From Agromyces sp. Leaf222 (GTDB lineage Bacteria; Actinomycetota; Actinomycetes; Actinomycetales; Microbacteriaceae): 64,000 bases of DNA. The position numbers and the translations under genes were made by a program. The DNA is taken from assembly GCF_001421565.1 (NCBI RefSeq), contig NZ_LMKQ01000001.1:245277-309276 (forward strand). The letters are read 5' to 3'. Within the stretch, counting starts at the first letter, position 1. Each line of letters opens with the position of its first letter. This document shows positions 1 to 8,740 of the stretch, piece after piece. The notes beneath the pieces were generated by a model. That model saw nothing but the letters and a program-made list of their open reading frames with translations. It made no database searches and was not told the origin of the DNA.

Positions 1-981
1 GATGAGCGCGCAGGCGTCGAACGGCGCGAACAGCCACTTGTGCGGGTCGACGATGACCGAGTCGGCCCGCTCGACGCCGGCGAACCGCGGGCGCGCGAGC
101 GGCGAGAGCATGGCCGCGAGCCCGTAGGCGCCGTCGATGTGCAGCCAGAAGTCGTACTCGTCCTTGAGGGCCGCGATGGAGGCGACGTCGTCGACGATGC
201 CGAAGTTCGTCGATCCGCCGGTGGCGACCACGGCGAAGACGGATGCCCCGTGCTCCTCGAGCGCCTCGCGCACCGCGTCGCCGCGCAGCTGCCCGTCGGG
301 CCCGGGGGAGACCTTCACGATGTCGACGTCCATGACGCGAGCGGCCGACGCGATCGAGGAGTGCGCCTCGGCGCTGCAGACGACCTTCCAGCGGGGGGCG
401 GATGCCGCGGGCTCGCCGCCTTCGACCGACGCGACCGACGCCTCGGCGAGCCGAGCACGGGCGGCCTCTCGCGCGGCGACGAGCGCCGACAGGTTGCCGA
501 GCGTGCCGCCCTGCACGAACACGCCGCCCGCACCGGCCGGAAGCCCGAACTCGTTCGAGAGCCAGCGCAGCACCTCGTTCTCGGCGTGCACGGCGCCGGA
601 GCCCTCGAGCCAGGAGCCACCGTAGATCGCGGACGCCGAGACGACGAGGTCGAAGGCCGACGCCGCGTTCGTCGGGGCGATCGGGATGAACGAGAGGTAC
701 TGCGGGTGGTCGGTCGTGATGCAGGCGGGCGCGAGCACGTGCTCGAAGATCGCGAGGGCACGGCGGGCGCCGATGCCCTGCTCGTCGATCGTGCGCCCGG
801 CGAGGCGGTTGAGCTCGGCGGGGGAGAAGGGCTTGTCGAGCGGGGTGTCCTCGGAGAGCATGCGGCGGCGCGAGTAGTCGAGCACGAGGTCGACGATGGC
901 CTCGGCCTCGGCGGTGTTGGCGTGCATGCGGGTGGGGTCGGCCGGTGCCGAACCGGGGGCGATGCGGTGGTCGGTGTTCAT
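1..981 (-). CDS. PLP-dependent amino-acid decarboxylase, C-terminus cut by window edge
   Basis: The 327 visible codons belong to the group II pyridoxal-phosphate decarboxylase family (glutamate, tyrosine, tryptophan and DOPA decarboxylases). The gene reads leftwards from an ATG at 979-981 and is still open at base 1. Family landmarks are present in order: a QGGTLGNLSAL segment after about residue 160, a TGGSTNFG loop, HIDGAYG (cofactor-contacting Asp), and VDPHKW close to the window edge, whose Lys is the Schiff-base lysine in this family. The start follows an AAGGGA Shine-Dalgarno seven bases upstream. The exact amino-acid substrate cannot be told from this part. It is divergent from the PLD-like gene, with an inverted repeat in the shared upstream region. 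Confidence 0.88.
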   Translation of the reverse strand, partial: MNTDHRIAPGSAPADPTRMHANTAEAEAIVDLVLDYSRRRMLSEDTPLDKPFSPAELNRLAGRTIDEQGIGARRALAIFEHVLAPACITTDHPQYLSFIPIAPTNAASAFDLVVSASAIYGGSWLEGSGAVHAENEVLRWLSNEFGLPAGAGGVFVQGGTLGNLSALVAAREAARARLAEASVASVEGGEPAASAPRWKVVCSAEAHSSIASAARVMDVDIVKVSPGPDGQLRGDAVREALEEHGASVFAVVATGGSTNFGIVDDVASIAALKDEYDFWLHIDGAYGLAAMLSPLARPRFAGVERADSVIVDPHKWLFAPFDACALI

Positions 982-1077
982 GGAGCGTCCCTTCGAGTCG
1001 CGCGGGTTCGGCGAGCTAGGAGCAGCGTCGCACACGAGCATGCCCTGGTGCAAAAACGCGCGCGAGAACGGAATCAG

Positions 1078-1124
1078 GCGCACTATTCATGTGTTGCAGG
1101 TCGATCGATCGAACGATAGTGCGC
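1078..1124. promoter_or_regulatory. 9-bp inverted repeat, candidate operator
   Basis: GCGCACTAT (1078-1086) and its exact complement ATAGTGCGC (1116-1124) face each other across 29 bases between the divergent decarboxylase and PLD genes. A further GCGCAC half-site occurs at about 1141-1146. Long-spaced repeats of this kind suit a dimeric regulator such as an Lrp/AsnC protein, but no regulator gene is visible here, so the binding protein is unknown. Confidence 0.35.
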
Positions 1125-1257
1125 GTCGCGGTGCAGTCTTGCGCACGCCTTCTCGGCCCGCGGTGCCCGCGACGGCATCCGTGGCATCCCTGATCCGGAG
1201 GGTGCATGATGAGCGTAGAACTCGACATGAGAGAACCTCAAGGAGAGGACGTGCGCC

Positions 1258-2364
1258 ATGTCGGTCACAGTCGGCGGAGTGGAGCTGTACGTCGGTCCGA
1301 CCTCGGTCGGCGGGCCCGACGATCTCGACCTCGCGATCCGGCAGTTCATCGACGGCGCCGGGCACACGCTCGCCATCGCCGTGCAAGAGATCGACTCGCG
1401 CCCGATCGCCGAGGCGATCGTCGCGGCCACGAAGCGCGGCGTGAAGGTGCGCCTGATCCTCGAGGGCGACTACCTCACTGAAGACAAGGCGATCCTCGAC
1501 CCGTGGACGACCCCCGGCGCGCACGACGAGAACCGGTTCCTGCTCGCCGCGCTGCTGAAGTCCCGCGTCGACGTCGTCAGCGACCTGAACCCGAAGATCT
1601 TCCACCAGAAGTTCATCGTGCGCGATGCGGGCAAGCCGAGTGCGGCGGTGCTCACGGGATCGACGAACTTCACGCGCACCGACACGGGCACCAACGCGAC
1701 ATCCGGAACCGGCAAGGGGCAGAACCTCAACCACGTCGTCGTGCTGCGCGGGCAGCGGGCGGCGACCGAGTACCTCGCCGAGTTCGAGCGCATGCGGTCG
1801 GGCACCTTCGGCGACCAGCATGAGCGCGTCGAGTCCAAGCCGAGGGAGTTCGGGCTGCCGGAGGTGCGGGTGAAGCCGCTCTTCGCGCCGAGGCACGGCC
1901 CCGAGATGGAGATCATGAAGCAGATGCTGAAGGCGACGAAGTCGATCGACTTCGCGATGTTCACCTTCGCGCAGTCGTCGGGCATCGACGACACGATGAT
2001 CCGCCTGCGGCCGCTCGTGCCTCGCCTGCGCGGCGTGCTCGACCGCGGCCAGGGCGCGGCCAAGTGGGCGGCGACGAAGGGCCTCGCGGGCGGGGCGGTC
2101 GAGCTCTACACGACCAAGCTCGGCACCGGCGTGCGCAAGCTGCACCACAAGCTCATGGTGCTCGACGAGCGCGTGCTCATCGTCGGCAGCTTCAACTACA
2201 CGGCGCCAGCCAACACCCTGAACGACGAGAACATCGTCGTCATCGGAGACCTCGAGGAGCCAGAGGGCACGCCGACGGATGTCGCGCAGCGAACGCTCGC
2301 GGCCTACGCGCTCACCGAGATCGACCGCATCATCGACGAGTTGTCGGAGCCGATCACGGCGTGA
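1258..2364 (+). CDS. phospholipase D-like (HKD) domain protein
   Basis: This 368-residue protein carries two HxK signatures of the phospholipase D superfamily. The first is H116-x-K118 with D123 and a following GSTNFT. The second is H296-x-K298 with D303 and GSFNYT. The superfamily cleaves phosphodiester bonds through a covalent histidine intermediate; members include lipases, nucleases and synthases, and the substrate here is not evident. There is no clear signal peptide or membrane span, so it is probably cytoplasmic. The ATG at 1258 follows an AAGGAGAGG ribosome site. The gene stands alone, divergent from the decarboxylase. Confidence 0.85.
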   Translation: MSVTVGGVELYVGPTSVGGPDDLDLAIRQFIDGAGHTLAIAVQEIDSRPIAEAIVAATKRGVKVRLILEGDYLTEDKAILDPWTTPGAHDENRFLLAALLKSRVDVVSDLNPKIFHQKFIVRDAGKPSAAVLTGSTNFTRTDTGTNATSGTGKGQNLNHVVVLRGQRAATEYLAEFERMRSGTFGDQHERVESKPREFGLPEVRVKPLFAPRHGPEMEIMKQMLKATKSIDFAMFTFAQSSGIDDTMIRLRPLVPRLRGVLDRGQGAAKWAATKGLAGGAVELYTTKLGTGVRKLHHKLMVLDERVLIVGSFNYTAPANTLNDENIVVIGDLEEPEGTPTDVAQRTLAAYALTEIDRIIDELSEPITA

Positions 2365-2489
2365 GCAGGCTCAGGATGCGCGCGTCGGTCCTCGAGGGCG
2401 GATGCCGCGACTCGCCCTCCACACCCGGCGTGCCGCGCGACCCGCCGCGGCCCTGTGGGCGCCTCGCGTACGACGGGGTCGCGCCTCAA

Positions 2490-2495
2490 TAGACT
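2490..2495 (+). promoter_or_regulatory. -10 box of a leaderless promoter
   Basis: TAGACT ends exactly six bases before the ATG at 2502, which puts the predicted transcription start on the A of the start codon. No Shine-Dalgarno is visible. The -35 region is not recognisable. Confidence 0.6.
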
Positions 2496-2501
2496 GCGCG
2501 G

Positions 2502-5500
2502 ATGGCGTCCTCGTGGAGTGAACAGTCGGCGGCATACCTCACCGCCACCACCGAGTGTCCGAGGTGTCGCGCCGCGCTCACGGCAACCGTGTGCCCGAAC
2601 TGCCGCGCCGACCTGCGCGGGCCAGAGGCGGTCGCCGTGTTCGAGGCGTCGCAGCGCGCAGCATCGGCACTGCTCGACCGCGAACGGCTGGTGCAGGCGC
2701 TGCCGACGGCGCCCGCGGTGGCGCCAGCCGCGCCCGCCGCTTCCGTCGCGGCGCCCGCGCTCGCGGCATCCGCGGCCGGCGCACAGTGGGTCGCCCCGAC
2801 CGCCGTCGTCGCACCCGCAGGGGCAGCCGCGGCGACGGCCGCCCCGGTCGCGGCACCGCAGTCGGGGGTGCCGGTCGGCCCGCCCGCGGCATCCGCCCCC
2901 CGTGCTTCGAGCCAGGCGAGCGTGCAGTCGGTGCTGGCGGTCGCCGGTGCCGCGCTCTTCGCCGTGGCCGCGATCGTGTTCTCGTTCCTCAACCCCGAGA
3001 TCACGCTGCTCGTGCGCACGCTCGTGCTGGTCGGCGTCACGATCGTCTTCCTCGTCGGAGCATGGCTGCTGCGCACCCGCGGCGTGCTGTTCTCGGCCGA
3101 GGCCATCGGCGCGCTCGGCATGGTGTTCCTCGCGCTCGACGTGCAGACCCTCGTGCAGGTCGCGCCCGAGGGCGTGAGCGGGTGGGTCTTCGCCGCACTC
3201 GGCACCTTCGTGGCATCCGCGCTCATGCTCGTGGTGAGCCTGCTGACGCGCATGCGCACCTGGTTCTGGTCGGCGCTCGTCGGGCTCGTGCTGACGCCCG
3301 CGTTCCTCGGCTACGCCGGGGCCGAGTTCGCGGTCGCGTGGGGGTACGTCGCGGCGGCCGCCGTCGCGCTCGCGGCCAACCTGCTCGCGCCGCGTGCTGC
3401 CGCCCGGTTCGGGGGCAGCATCCGCGCCGAGCGGGTCACCCTCACCGTGCTGCAGCTGCTCGCCACGTTCCTCGTGCTCGTGCAGGTGCCGTTCCTCGGC
3501 AACACCCCCGAACGCGAGCTCGGTCGAGTGCTCCTGCTCCTCGCCCTCGGGGCCTGCGCGATCGTGGCGGTCGGCACCGGCGCCAAGCGGTTCTGGAGCG
3601 CGGCCGGCGGCGTGCTCTGCGCGAGCGCCGTCGCCATCACGCCGCTCATGCTCACGCTCTCCGCCGCCGACACGGTGTGGCAGCTCACGCTGATCCCGCT
3701 CGCCGCAGCGGTCGCCGTCGTCATCGCCTCGTTCGTGCCGAGCATCGGCGGCCTGCAGGCCCAATCGCTTCGGGCGGGTGCGCTGGGCGTGCTGCTCCTG
3801 AGCGCGAGCGCCGGCTTCACGATGATGTTCGTGGCGCTCCTGCGTGTTGCGGTGCGGTTCATGACCTCGCTGCCCGAACCGGGCCGGGCCTCGGCCTCGT
3901 ACGCGTTCGACGAGATGTTCACCGCGACCGCGTCGACCTTCGCGCTCGCGGCGCTCCTCGGGCTCGTCGCCGCCGCGATCGGCATCGGCGTGCTGGCGTG
4001 GCGCGCGCGCGTCGACCACCGACGCGGGGCCGGCACCTGGACCGGCACCGGGCTCGCAGCCGTCGCCCTGTGGGTCGCCGGTGTCGCCGTGCTGCAGTTC
4101 ATCGCCTGGCCCTCGCTGCTGACCGTGACCCAGGTCGCGATCGGCATCGGGGTCTCCGTGCTCGCGGCACTCGTGCTCGTCGTTCCCGCCTCGCCGTTCG
4201 CGCGCGCGGCGCTCGCGGTGCGCGCGCCCTTCATCGTGGCCGCCCACGCTGCCCTGCTCGAGGCTGCTCTGCTCAGCTGGGCCGATGCGGCGATCACCGT
4301 TCCGCTCGGCGCCGTCATCGTCGTCGCCCTGCTGCTCGTGGCGCGCACCGTGCCGGTGCCGTTCCGGGCCGTGCACCTCGCGATCGCCTACGCCTACGCG
4401 CTCGTGCTGCTGGCCACCGCCCTCGGGCGGGCCGGCGTCGAGACCGTCGCGGTGCTCTGCCTGACCACGACGACCGCCGCGCTCGTCGCGCTCGCCGCGA
4501 CGCTCGTGCGGCGCATCGACGCGCGCTCCTGGTACGCGATCCTCGTCGTCACGCTCGTGCCGTTCCTCGTCGGCATCGCCACGGTGCTCGTCGAACGCAG
4601 CATCTGGACGGCGCTCTCGACGGCCGTGATCGCCGCGCTCGCCGTGGCGCTCGTCTTCACGCGCCGCCCCGGACTGAACCGGTTCGTGCGCTCGGCCGCC
4701 GCGGCGATGATCGTGCCGGCCCTCTCGGTCGTCGTCATCTGCCTCGGCGCGGCGACCATCGACTCGAGCGGCTCGCCCGTGACCCTGCCGATCATCGCGG
4801 CACTCGTCGCCGTCGCCCTGCCCGTCACGGTGCTGCTCGAACGAACCATGCTGCGCAGCGAGATCCCGGCCGCGGATGCCGCATCCGCACGTCTCTGGTT
4901 CGAGGTCGGCGCGCTCGTGTCCGCGGCCGTCACGGTGCTGCTCGCCCTCGTGCGCGATGCGGCCGGCCTCGGCACCGCGGCCGTCGTGCTCGTCGTGCTC
5001 GGACTCGGCGCCGCGGCCGCGCGCGTGGTCGCCGGTCGTCGCTACGGCTGGTGGCTCGCCGCGGCGAGCTGGACCGGCGCGCTCTGGTGCGTCTGGGCGA
5101 TCCAGGGCGTCGCGATCATCGAGCCGTACACGCTGCCGCCCGCGCTCGCGACCGTCACCGTGGCGAGCGTGCTGCTCGCGCGACGTGGGCGCGGCATGGA
5201 ACTGCTCGCCAGCGGACTCGCCGTCGCGGTGCTGCCCTCGATCATCGCGCTCGCCGCCCTCGGCTCGGAGTCCGCCGTGGCGCCGTGGCGCACGCTCGGC
5301 CTGCTGGCAGGGGCCGCGCTCCTGCTCGGGGGCGGCGCTGTCCTCGGCGTCGGCACCGGCGAACGTCGGCGGCGACTGCGCACGGCGCGTCCGCTCGTGT
5401 TCACGACGGCGATCGTGGCCGCCTCGGCCGGCGCGATCCAGGGGGTGCGGTGGGCGCTCGGCGCCGACACCGCCGCGTGGACCGTTCCCGTCATGGGGCA

Positions 5501-6353
5501 GGTGCTGGCCGTCGCCGTGCTCGCCGCGGTGCTCGCGGGCCTCGGTGCCCTCGGCCTGAAGGCGTCGCTCGGGCCCGTTGGGTCCGGCGGGGTCGACGGC
5601 GCGAGCCGCGACGCCGCCCAGGCCGCGGTGCCCGTGCTCGCGGCGAGCCGATGGTTCGGCGCTCCGGCGTTCGTCTACCTCGCGATCGGCCCGATCTTCG
5701 CGACCCAGCGCGACTGGTACACGATCTGGACCCTGTGGGCCCTGATGGCCGTGCTGCTGGTCACCGCGGTGGTCGCCGTCGCCCGTGACCGCAGGCAGGA
5801 GCCGGTGCTGCCGCCGTTCTGGTTCGTCTACGCCCTGGCGTGGGCGGCAGGCGTCTCGGGGTGGAGCCAGCGCGACCTGCGCGTCGAGGTGTTCTCGCTG
5901 CCCCTCGGCGTCGCCGTGCTCGTCGCCGGCATCCTGTGCCTGCGCCCGACGGAGCGCACCCCGAAGCCGACGCTCGACTCGTGGCCGGTCGGCTTTCGCG
6001 GATCGTGGCGGCTGCTCGCGCCCGGCATCATCCTGACGCTGCTGCCCTCGGTGCTCGCCACGGCCACCGACCCGCAGCTCTACCGCCCGATCATGGTGAT
6101 CGCCTTCGCGCTCGTGCTGATCCTCGTGGGCTCTGCGCGCAAGCTCGCTGCGCCGTTCCTGCTCGGGCTGCTCGTGCTCCCGATCGAGAACATCGTCGTA
6201 TTCGTCGCCCAGATCGACCGCACGGTCGGTGCGATGCCCTGGTGGATCACCCTCGCCACCGCCGGCGCCGTGCTCCTCGCGATCGCCGTCGGCGCCGAGC
6301 GCAAGACCACGCAGGGTCGCGGTGTCGCCGCACGCCTGCGCGAGCTCGAGTGA
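2502..6353 (+). CDS. very large polytopic membrane protein with N-terminal zinc ribbon
   Basis: This 1283-residue protein starts with a zinc-ribbon pair (C19-x2-C22 and C31-x2-C34), then an Ala/Pro-rich linker of about 80 residues, then almost uninterrupted hydrophobic segments to the C-terminus (well over 20 predicted spans by eye). I recall similar actinobacterial proteins under the label SCO7613-type membrane protein; that assignment is from memory. No catalytic motif is visible and the function is unknown. The zinc ribbon and linker should lie in the cytoplasm. The ATG is chosen because a -10 box sits six bases upstream and the ribbon follows at once. It is a single gene with its own promoter. 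Confidence 0.75.
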   Translation: MASSWSEQSAAYLTATTECPRCRAALTATVCPNCRADLRGPEAVAVFEASQRAASALLDRERLVQALPTAPAVAPAAPAASVAAPALAASAAGAQWVAPTAVVAPAGAAAATAAPVAAPQSGVPVGPPAASAPRASSQASVQSVLAVAGAALFAVAAIVFSFLNPEITLLVRTLVLVGVTIVFLVGAWLLRTRGVLFSAEAIGALGMVFLALDVQTLVQVAPEGVSGWVFAALGTFVASALMLVVSLLTRMRTWFWSALVGLVLTPAFLGYAGAEFAVAWGYVAAAAVALAANLLAPRAAARFGGSIRAERVTLTVLQLLATFLVLVQVPFLGNTPERELGRVLLLLALGACAIVAVGTGAKRFWSAAGGVLCASAVAITPLMLTLSAADTVWQLTLIPLAAAVAVVIASFVPSIGGLQAQSLRAGALGVLLLSASAGFTMMFVALLRVAVRFMTSLPEPGRASASYAFDEMFTATASTFALAALLGLVAAAIGIGVLAWRARVDHRRGAGTWTGTGLAAVALWVAGVAVLQFIAWPSLLTVTQVAIGIGVSVLAALVLVVPASPFARAALAVRAPFIVAAHAALLEAALLSWADAAITVPLGAVIVVALLLVARTVPVPFRAVHLAIAYAYALVLLATALGRAGVETVAVLCLTTTTAALVALAATLVRRIDARSWYAILVVTLVPFLVGIATVLVERSIWTALSTAVIAALAVALVFTRRPGLNRFVRSAAAAMIVPALSVVVICLGAATIDSSGSPVTLPIIAALVAVALPVTVLLERTMLRSEIPAADAASARLWFEVGALVSAAVTVLLALVRDAAGLGTAAVVLVVLGLGAAAARVVAGRRYGWWLAAASWTGALWCVWAIQGVAIIEPYTLPPALATVTVASVLLARRGRGMELLASGLAVAVLPSIIALAALGSESAVAPWRTLGLLAGAALLLGGGAVLGVGTGERRRRLRTARPLVFTTAIVAASAGAIQGVRWALGADTAAWTVPVMGQVLAVAVLAAVLAGLGALGLKASLGPVGSGGVDGASRDAAQAAVPVLAASRWFGAPAFVYLAIGPIFATQRDWYTIWTLWALMAVLLVTAVVAVARDRRQEPVLPPFWFVYALAWAAGVSGWSQRDLRVEVFSLPLGVAVLVAGILCLRPTERTPKPTLDSWPVGFRGSWRLLAPGIILTLLPSVLATATDPQLYRPIMVIAFALVLILVGSARKLAAPFLLGLLVLPIENIVVFVAQIDRTVGAMPWWITLATAGAVLLAIAVGAERKTTQGRGVAARLRELE

Positions 6354-6464
6354 GCCTGCGTGTCGGCCCGTGCGCGTTGGCCAGTGAGCGTCGGCCCCTG
6401 CCGCTCGTCTCGCCGCCGAGCGTGGCGGCCTGCGCATGTCGGCGGCGTGTGATCTGGTTGGCGC

Positions 6465-7268
6465 ATGGGCTTCGATGAACGCTTCCTCGGTGTCGGCGCA
6501 GCGCTTCCGCGCGTGAGCGGGGCGGAGGCCGCGGCATCCGTCAGCCTCGACTACGTGCACTTCACCGTGGTGCTCGACTCGGTGCGACGCCTTGCTCGCG
6601 TCACGGGCGTGAACATCGACGGCGCGTCGCTGCTCGACATCCCGCGCGGCGACGACTGGCGGTTCGACGAGCGGGTGCCCGAGGATTGGCAGACCGGGCC
6701 CGCCGTCTACGCCGCCAACGACCTCGATCGCGGCCACCTCGTACGGCGGCGCGATCCGGTGTGGGGCACGCCCGAGGTCGCGGCGCGCGCCAACAGCGAC
6801 ACCTTCCACTTCACGAACGCGGCCCCGCAGGCGGGCGGCTTCAACCAGTCCGAGGAGCTGTGGCTCGGCCTCGAAGACCACGTGCTCGAACACGCCGAGG
6901 CCAACCGGCTGCGGCTCAGCGTCTTCACCGCGCCGGTGCTCGGTGTCGACGATCCGCCGTACCGCGGCATCCGCGTGCCGCTGCGCTTCTGGAAGATCGC
7001 CGCGTGGAACACCGGCGCCGACCAGCTCGCCGCCGCGGGCTTCGTGCTCGACCAGTCACCGCTCGTCGAGACGAGCGAGGTCGTCGCCCCGGCGCCCGGC
7101 GAGGTGCCGCCGCTCGGGCCGTTCCGCACCTTCCAGGTGCCGATCGCCGACATCGCCGCGATCACGGGCCTGTCGATGCCCGATCTCGTCGCGGCCGACG
7201 TGCTGCCGCAGACCGTCGCGGCCGCCGGGTGGCGACGGCTCGACGCGGCATCCGACATCCTGCTCTGA
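6465..7268 (+). CDS. DNA/RNA non-specific endonuclease (NucA/EndoG-type)
   Basis: The 267-residue protein contains the DRGH active-site signature (D88-R89-G90-H91, His as general base) followed by HFTNAAPQ and FNQ, where the Asn ligates the catalytic Mg2+ in this family. These enzymes cut DNA and RNA without sequence preference. Most bacterial members are secreted, but no signal peptide is visible here, so this one may act inside the cell, be exported by another route, or serve as a toxin; no immunity gene is adjacent. Start choice is moderate: neither a strong ribosome site nor a well-placed -10 box precedes the ATG at 6465. Confidence 0.85.
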   Translation: MGFDERFLGVGAALPRVSGAEAAASVSLDYVHFTVVLDSVRRLARVTGVNIDGASLLDIPRGDDWRFDERVPEDWQTGPAVYAANDLDRGHLVRRRDPVWGTPEVAARANSDTFHFTNAAPQAGGFNQSEELWLGLEDHVLEHAEANRLRLSVFTAPVLGVDDPPYRGIRVPLRFWKIAAWNTGADQLAAAGFVLDQSPLVETSEVVAPAPGEVPPLGPFRTFQVPIADIAAITGLSMPDLVAADVLPQTVAAAGWRRLDAASDILL

Positions 7269-7448
7269 CGAGCGCGTCTGAGCGTTGGCGCCTGCATGCG
7301 TGTTTCCATCCGCATCCGCATGAAGCACCCGCACGACGCCCGCGCACCGCGCCCTCGCCCGCCCACCTTGCATGTGCAGGCCCATGCCCACGTCGCGCCG
7401 CGGCTGGGCCCGTGAGCGCTTGCGTCGTCCGGCGCGCGGATGCGTCGC

Positions 7449-7504
7449 GATTCCGATATGCCAGTTCCGCCTCATCGATGAGGCGGAACTGGCATCTCGG
7501 AATC
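7449..7504. terminator. 56-bp near-perfect palindrome between convergent genes
   Basis: Positions 7458-7495 form a perfect 38-bp palindrome centred between 7476 and 7477. The flanks 7449-7457 and 7496-7504 extend it by nine more bases per arm with one mismatch. It lies between the converging nuclease and cation-efflux genes, so a bidirectional transcription terminator is the simplest reading, although no T tract follows on either side. In RNA it would give a stem of about 26 bp. The remainder of the 412-bp gap (7269-7680) shows no credible gene. Confidence 0.6.
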
Positions 7505-7680
7505 TGGGAACGTTCTTCGGAACCCGCGCGAGCGCAGGTCGCGAACGACGGTCGTGAGCCGCTCATCATGACGGCCGGGAACTGCCCGCGGAACCGCGCG
7601 AACGCGTGCCGCGGACGAGGAGCGGCGCCAGTCCGGGGGCGGTCGAGCGCGCGCGACCGCGACGACCGCGAGGCGGCGGA

Positions 7681-8646
7681 TCAGCCGGGTCCGTGCGGCT
7701 GCAGCGCCGGTCCGCCCGGCGCGGCGAGGGTGAGCGACGCGAGCTCGACCATGGCGTCGCCCTCGAGCACGGCTTCGAGGGCCCGGAGCTCGCGCGCGGC
7801 ATCCGCTTCGCTGCGATCACCGACGAGGTCGACGGCCGCGATGAGCAGCACGCGACCGGGGCCGATGAACTCCATGTGCAGGAACGACACGCGGTCGACC
7901 GACGGCAGGGCGAGCAGCTCGCCGATCATGTCGGAGCGCACGTTCGACGGCACCGCCTCGCCGATGAGGAACGCGCGGTTGCGGCCGATGAGCAGCACCG
8001 CGACGACACCGAGCAGCACGCCGACGGCGATCGACCCGATCGCGTCGAAGACCGGCGAGCCCGTGACCTGGTGCAGCAGGATGCCGACGAACGCGATCAA
8101 GAGGCCGATGAGCGCGGCGGCGTCCTCGGCGAACACCGCGCGCAGGGTCGGGTCCGAGCTCTGCGACACGTGGTGCAGCGTGCCGACGCGTCGCCGCTGC
8201 GCATCGGAGCGGGCCTGGCGGTAGGCGCGGATGAACGAGATGCCCTCGAGCACGAACGCGAGGCCGAGCACCGCGTACGCGATGCCGTAATCGCTCGCGG
8301 GCTCCGGATCGATGAGCTCCGAGATGCCGTGCTGGATCGACACCGCGGCGCCGACCGTGAACAGGCCGAACGCGGCGAACATCGACCAGATGTAGGCGTC
8401 CTTGCCGTAGCCGAGCGGATGCCGCGCATCCGACGGCCTCCTCGATCGCCGCTCGGCGATCACGAGCAGCACCTCGTTGCCGGTGTCGGCCCACGAGTGC
8501 GCCGCCTCGGCGACCATCGATGCCGAGCCCGTGAGCGCCGCGGCGACCGACTTGGCCAGCGCGATGAGCGCGTTCACCACGAGCGCGACGATGACCGTGA
8601 CGAGCGAGTCGCCGGGTGCCGCCTTGCCCGATTCGGTGTCTGCCAC
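7681..8646 (-). CDS. cation diffusion facilitator (Zn2+/Co2+/Fe2+ efflux family)
   Basis: The 321-residue protein has the CDF layout: about six transmembrane segments (residues 15-230) and a soluble C-terminal domain. The metal-site motif H50-x3-D54 (AHSWADTGNE) lies in the second span, HPLGYGKDAYIW follows it, and EDAAALIG in the fifth span keeps an Asp where HxxxD is common. CDF proteins export divalent metals in exchange for protons; the cation cannot be assigned. The GTG at 8646 is preferred over longer in-frame options because a CAGACT -10-like box ends seven bases upstream and the first span begins soon after. It is divergent from the GAP-family gene. Confidence 0.85.
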   Translation of the reverse strand: MADTESGKAAPGDSLVTVIVALVVNALIALAKSVAAALTGSASMVAEAAHSWADTGNEVLLVIAERRSRRPSDARHPLGYGKDAYIWSMFAAFGLFTVGAAVSIQHGISELIDPEPASDYGIAYAVLGLAFVLEGISFIRAYRQARSDAQRRRVGTLHHVSQSSDPTLRAVFAEDAAALIGLLIAFVGILLHQVTGSPVFDAIGSIAVGVLLGVVAVLLIGRNRAFLIGEAVPSNVRSDMIGELLALPSVDRVSFLHMEFIGPGRVLLIAAVDLVGDRSEADAARELRALEAVLEGDAMVELASLTLAAPGGPALQPHGPG

Positions 8647-8728
8647 GAGTCCGAGTCTGGCACCGGGGCTCCGCCCGCGGGTCTGGAACCTCCGTCGCGC
8701 GGCGGATCCGTCGGCGTCGCTCCTGGGG

Positions 8729-8734
8729 CAGGCT
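8729..8734 (+). promoter_or_regulatory. -10-like box of a leaderless promoter
   Basis: CAGGCT ends six bases before the GTG at 8741, the same geometry as the other leaderless genes in this window. It decides the choice of start, since longer in-frame starts lie inside the divergent efflux gene. Confidence 0.5.
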
Positions 8735-8740
8735 CGAACC

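Noticed and set aside
2304..6893. A 1529-codon open frame on the minus strand opposite the large membrane protein
   Set aside because: Its product is almost wholly Arg/His/Glu/Asp/Gly with no fold signature, as expected for the antisense of a GC-rich hydrophobic gene. The plus-strand gene has a promoter, a zinc ribbon and clear spans.
7372..7557. Short plus-strand frame running through the 38-bp palindrome
   Set aside because: No ribosome site, no leaderless promoter, and its middle is simply the translated palindrome.
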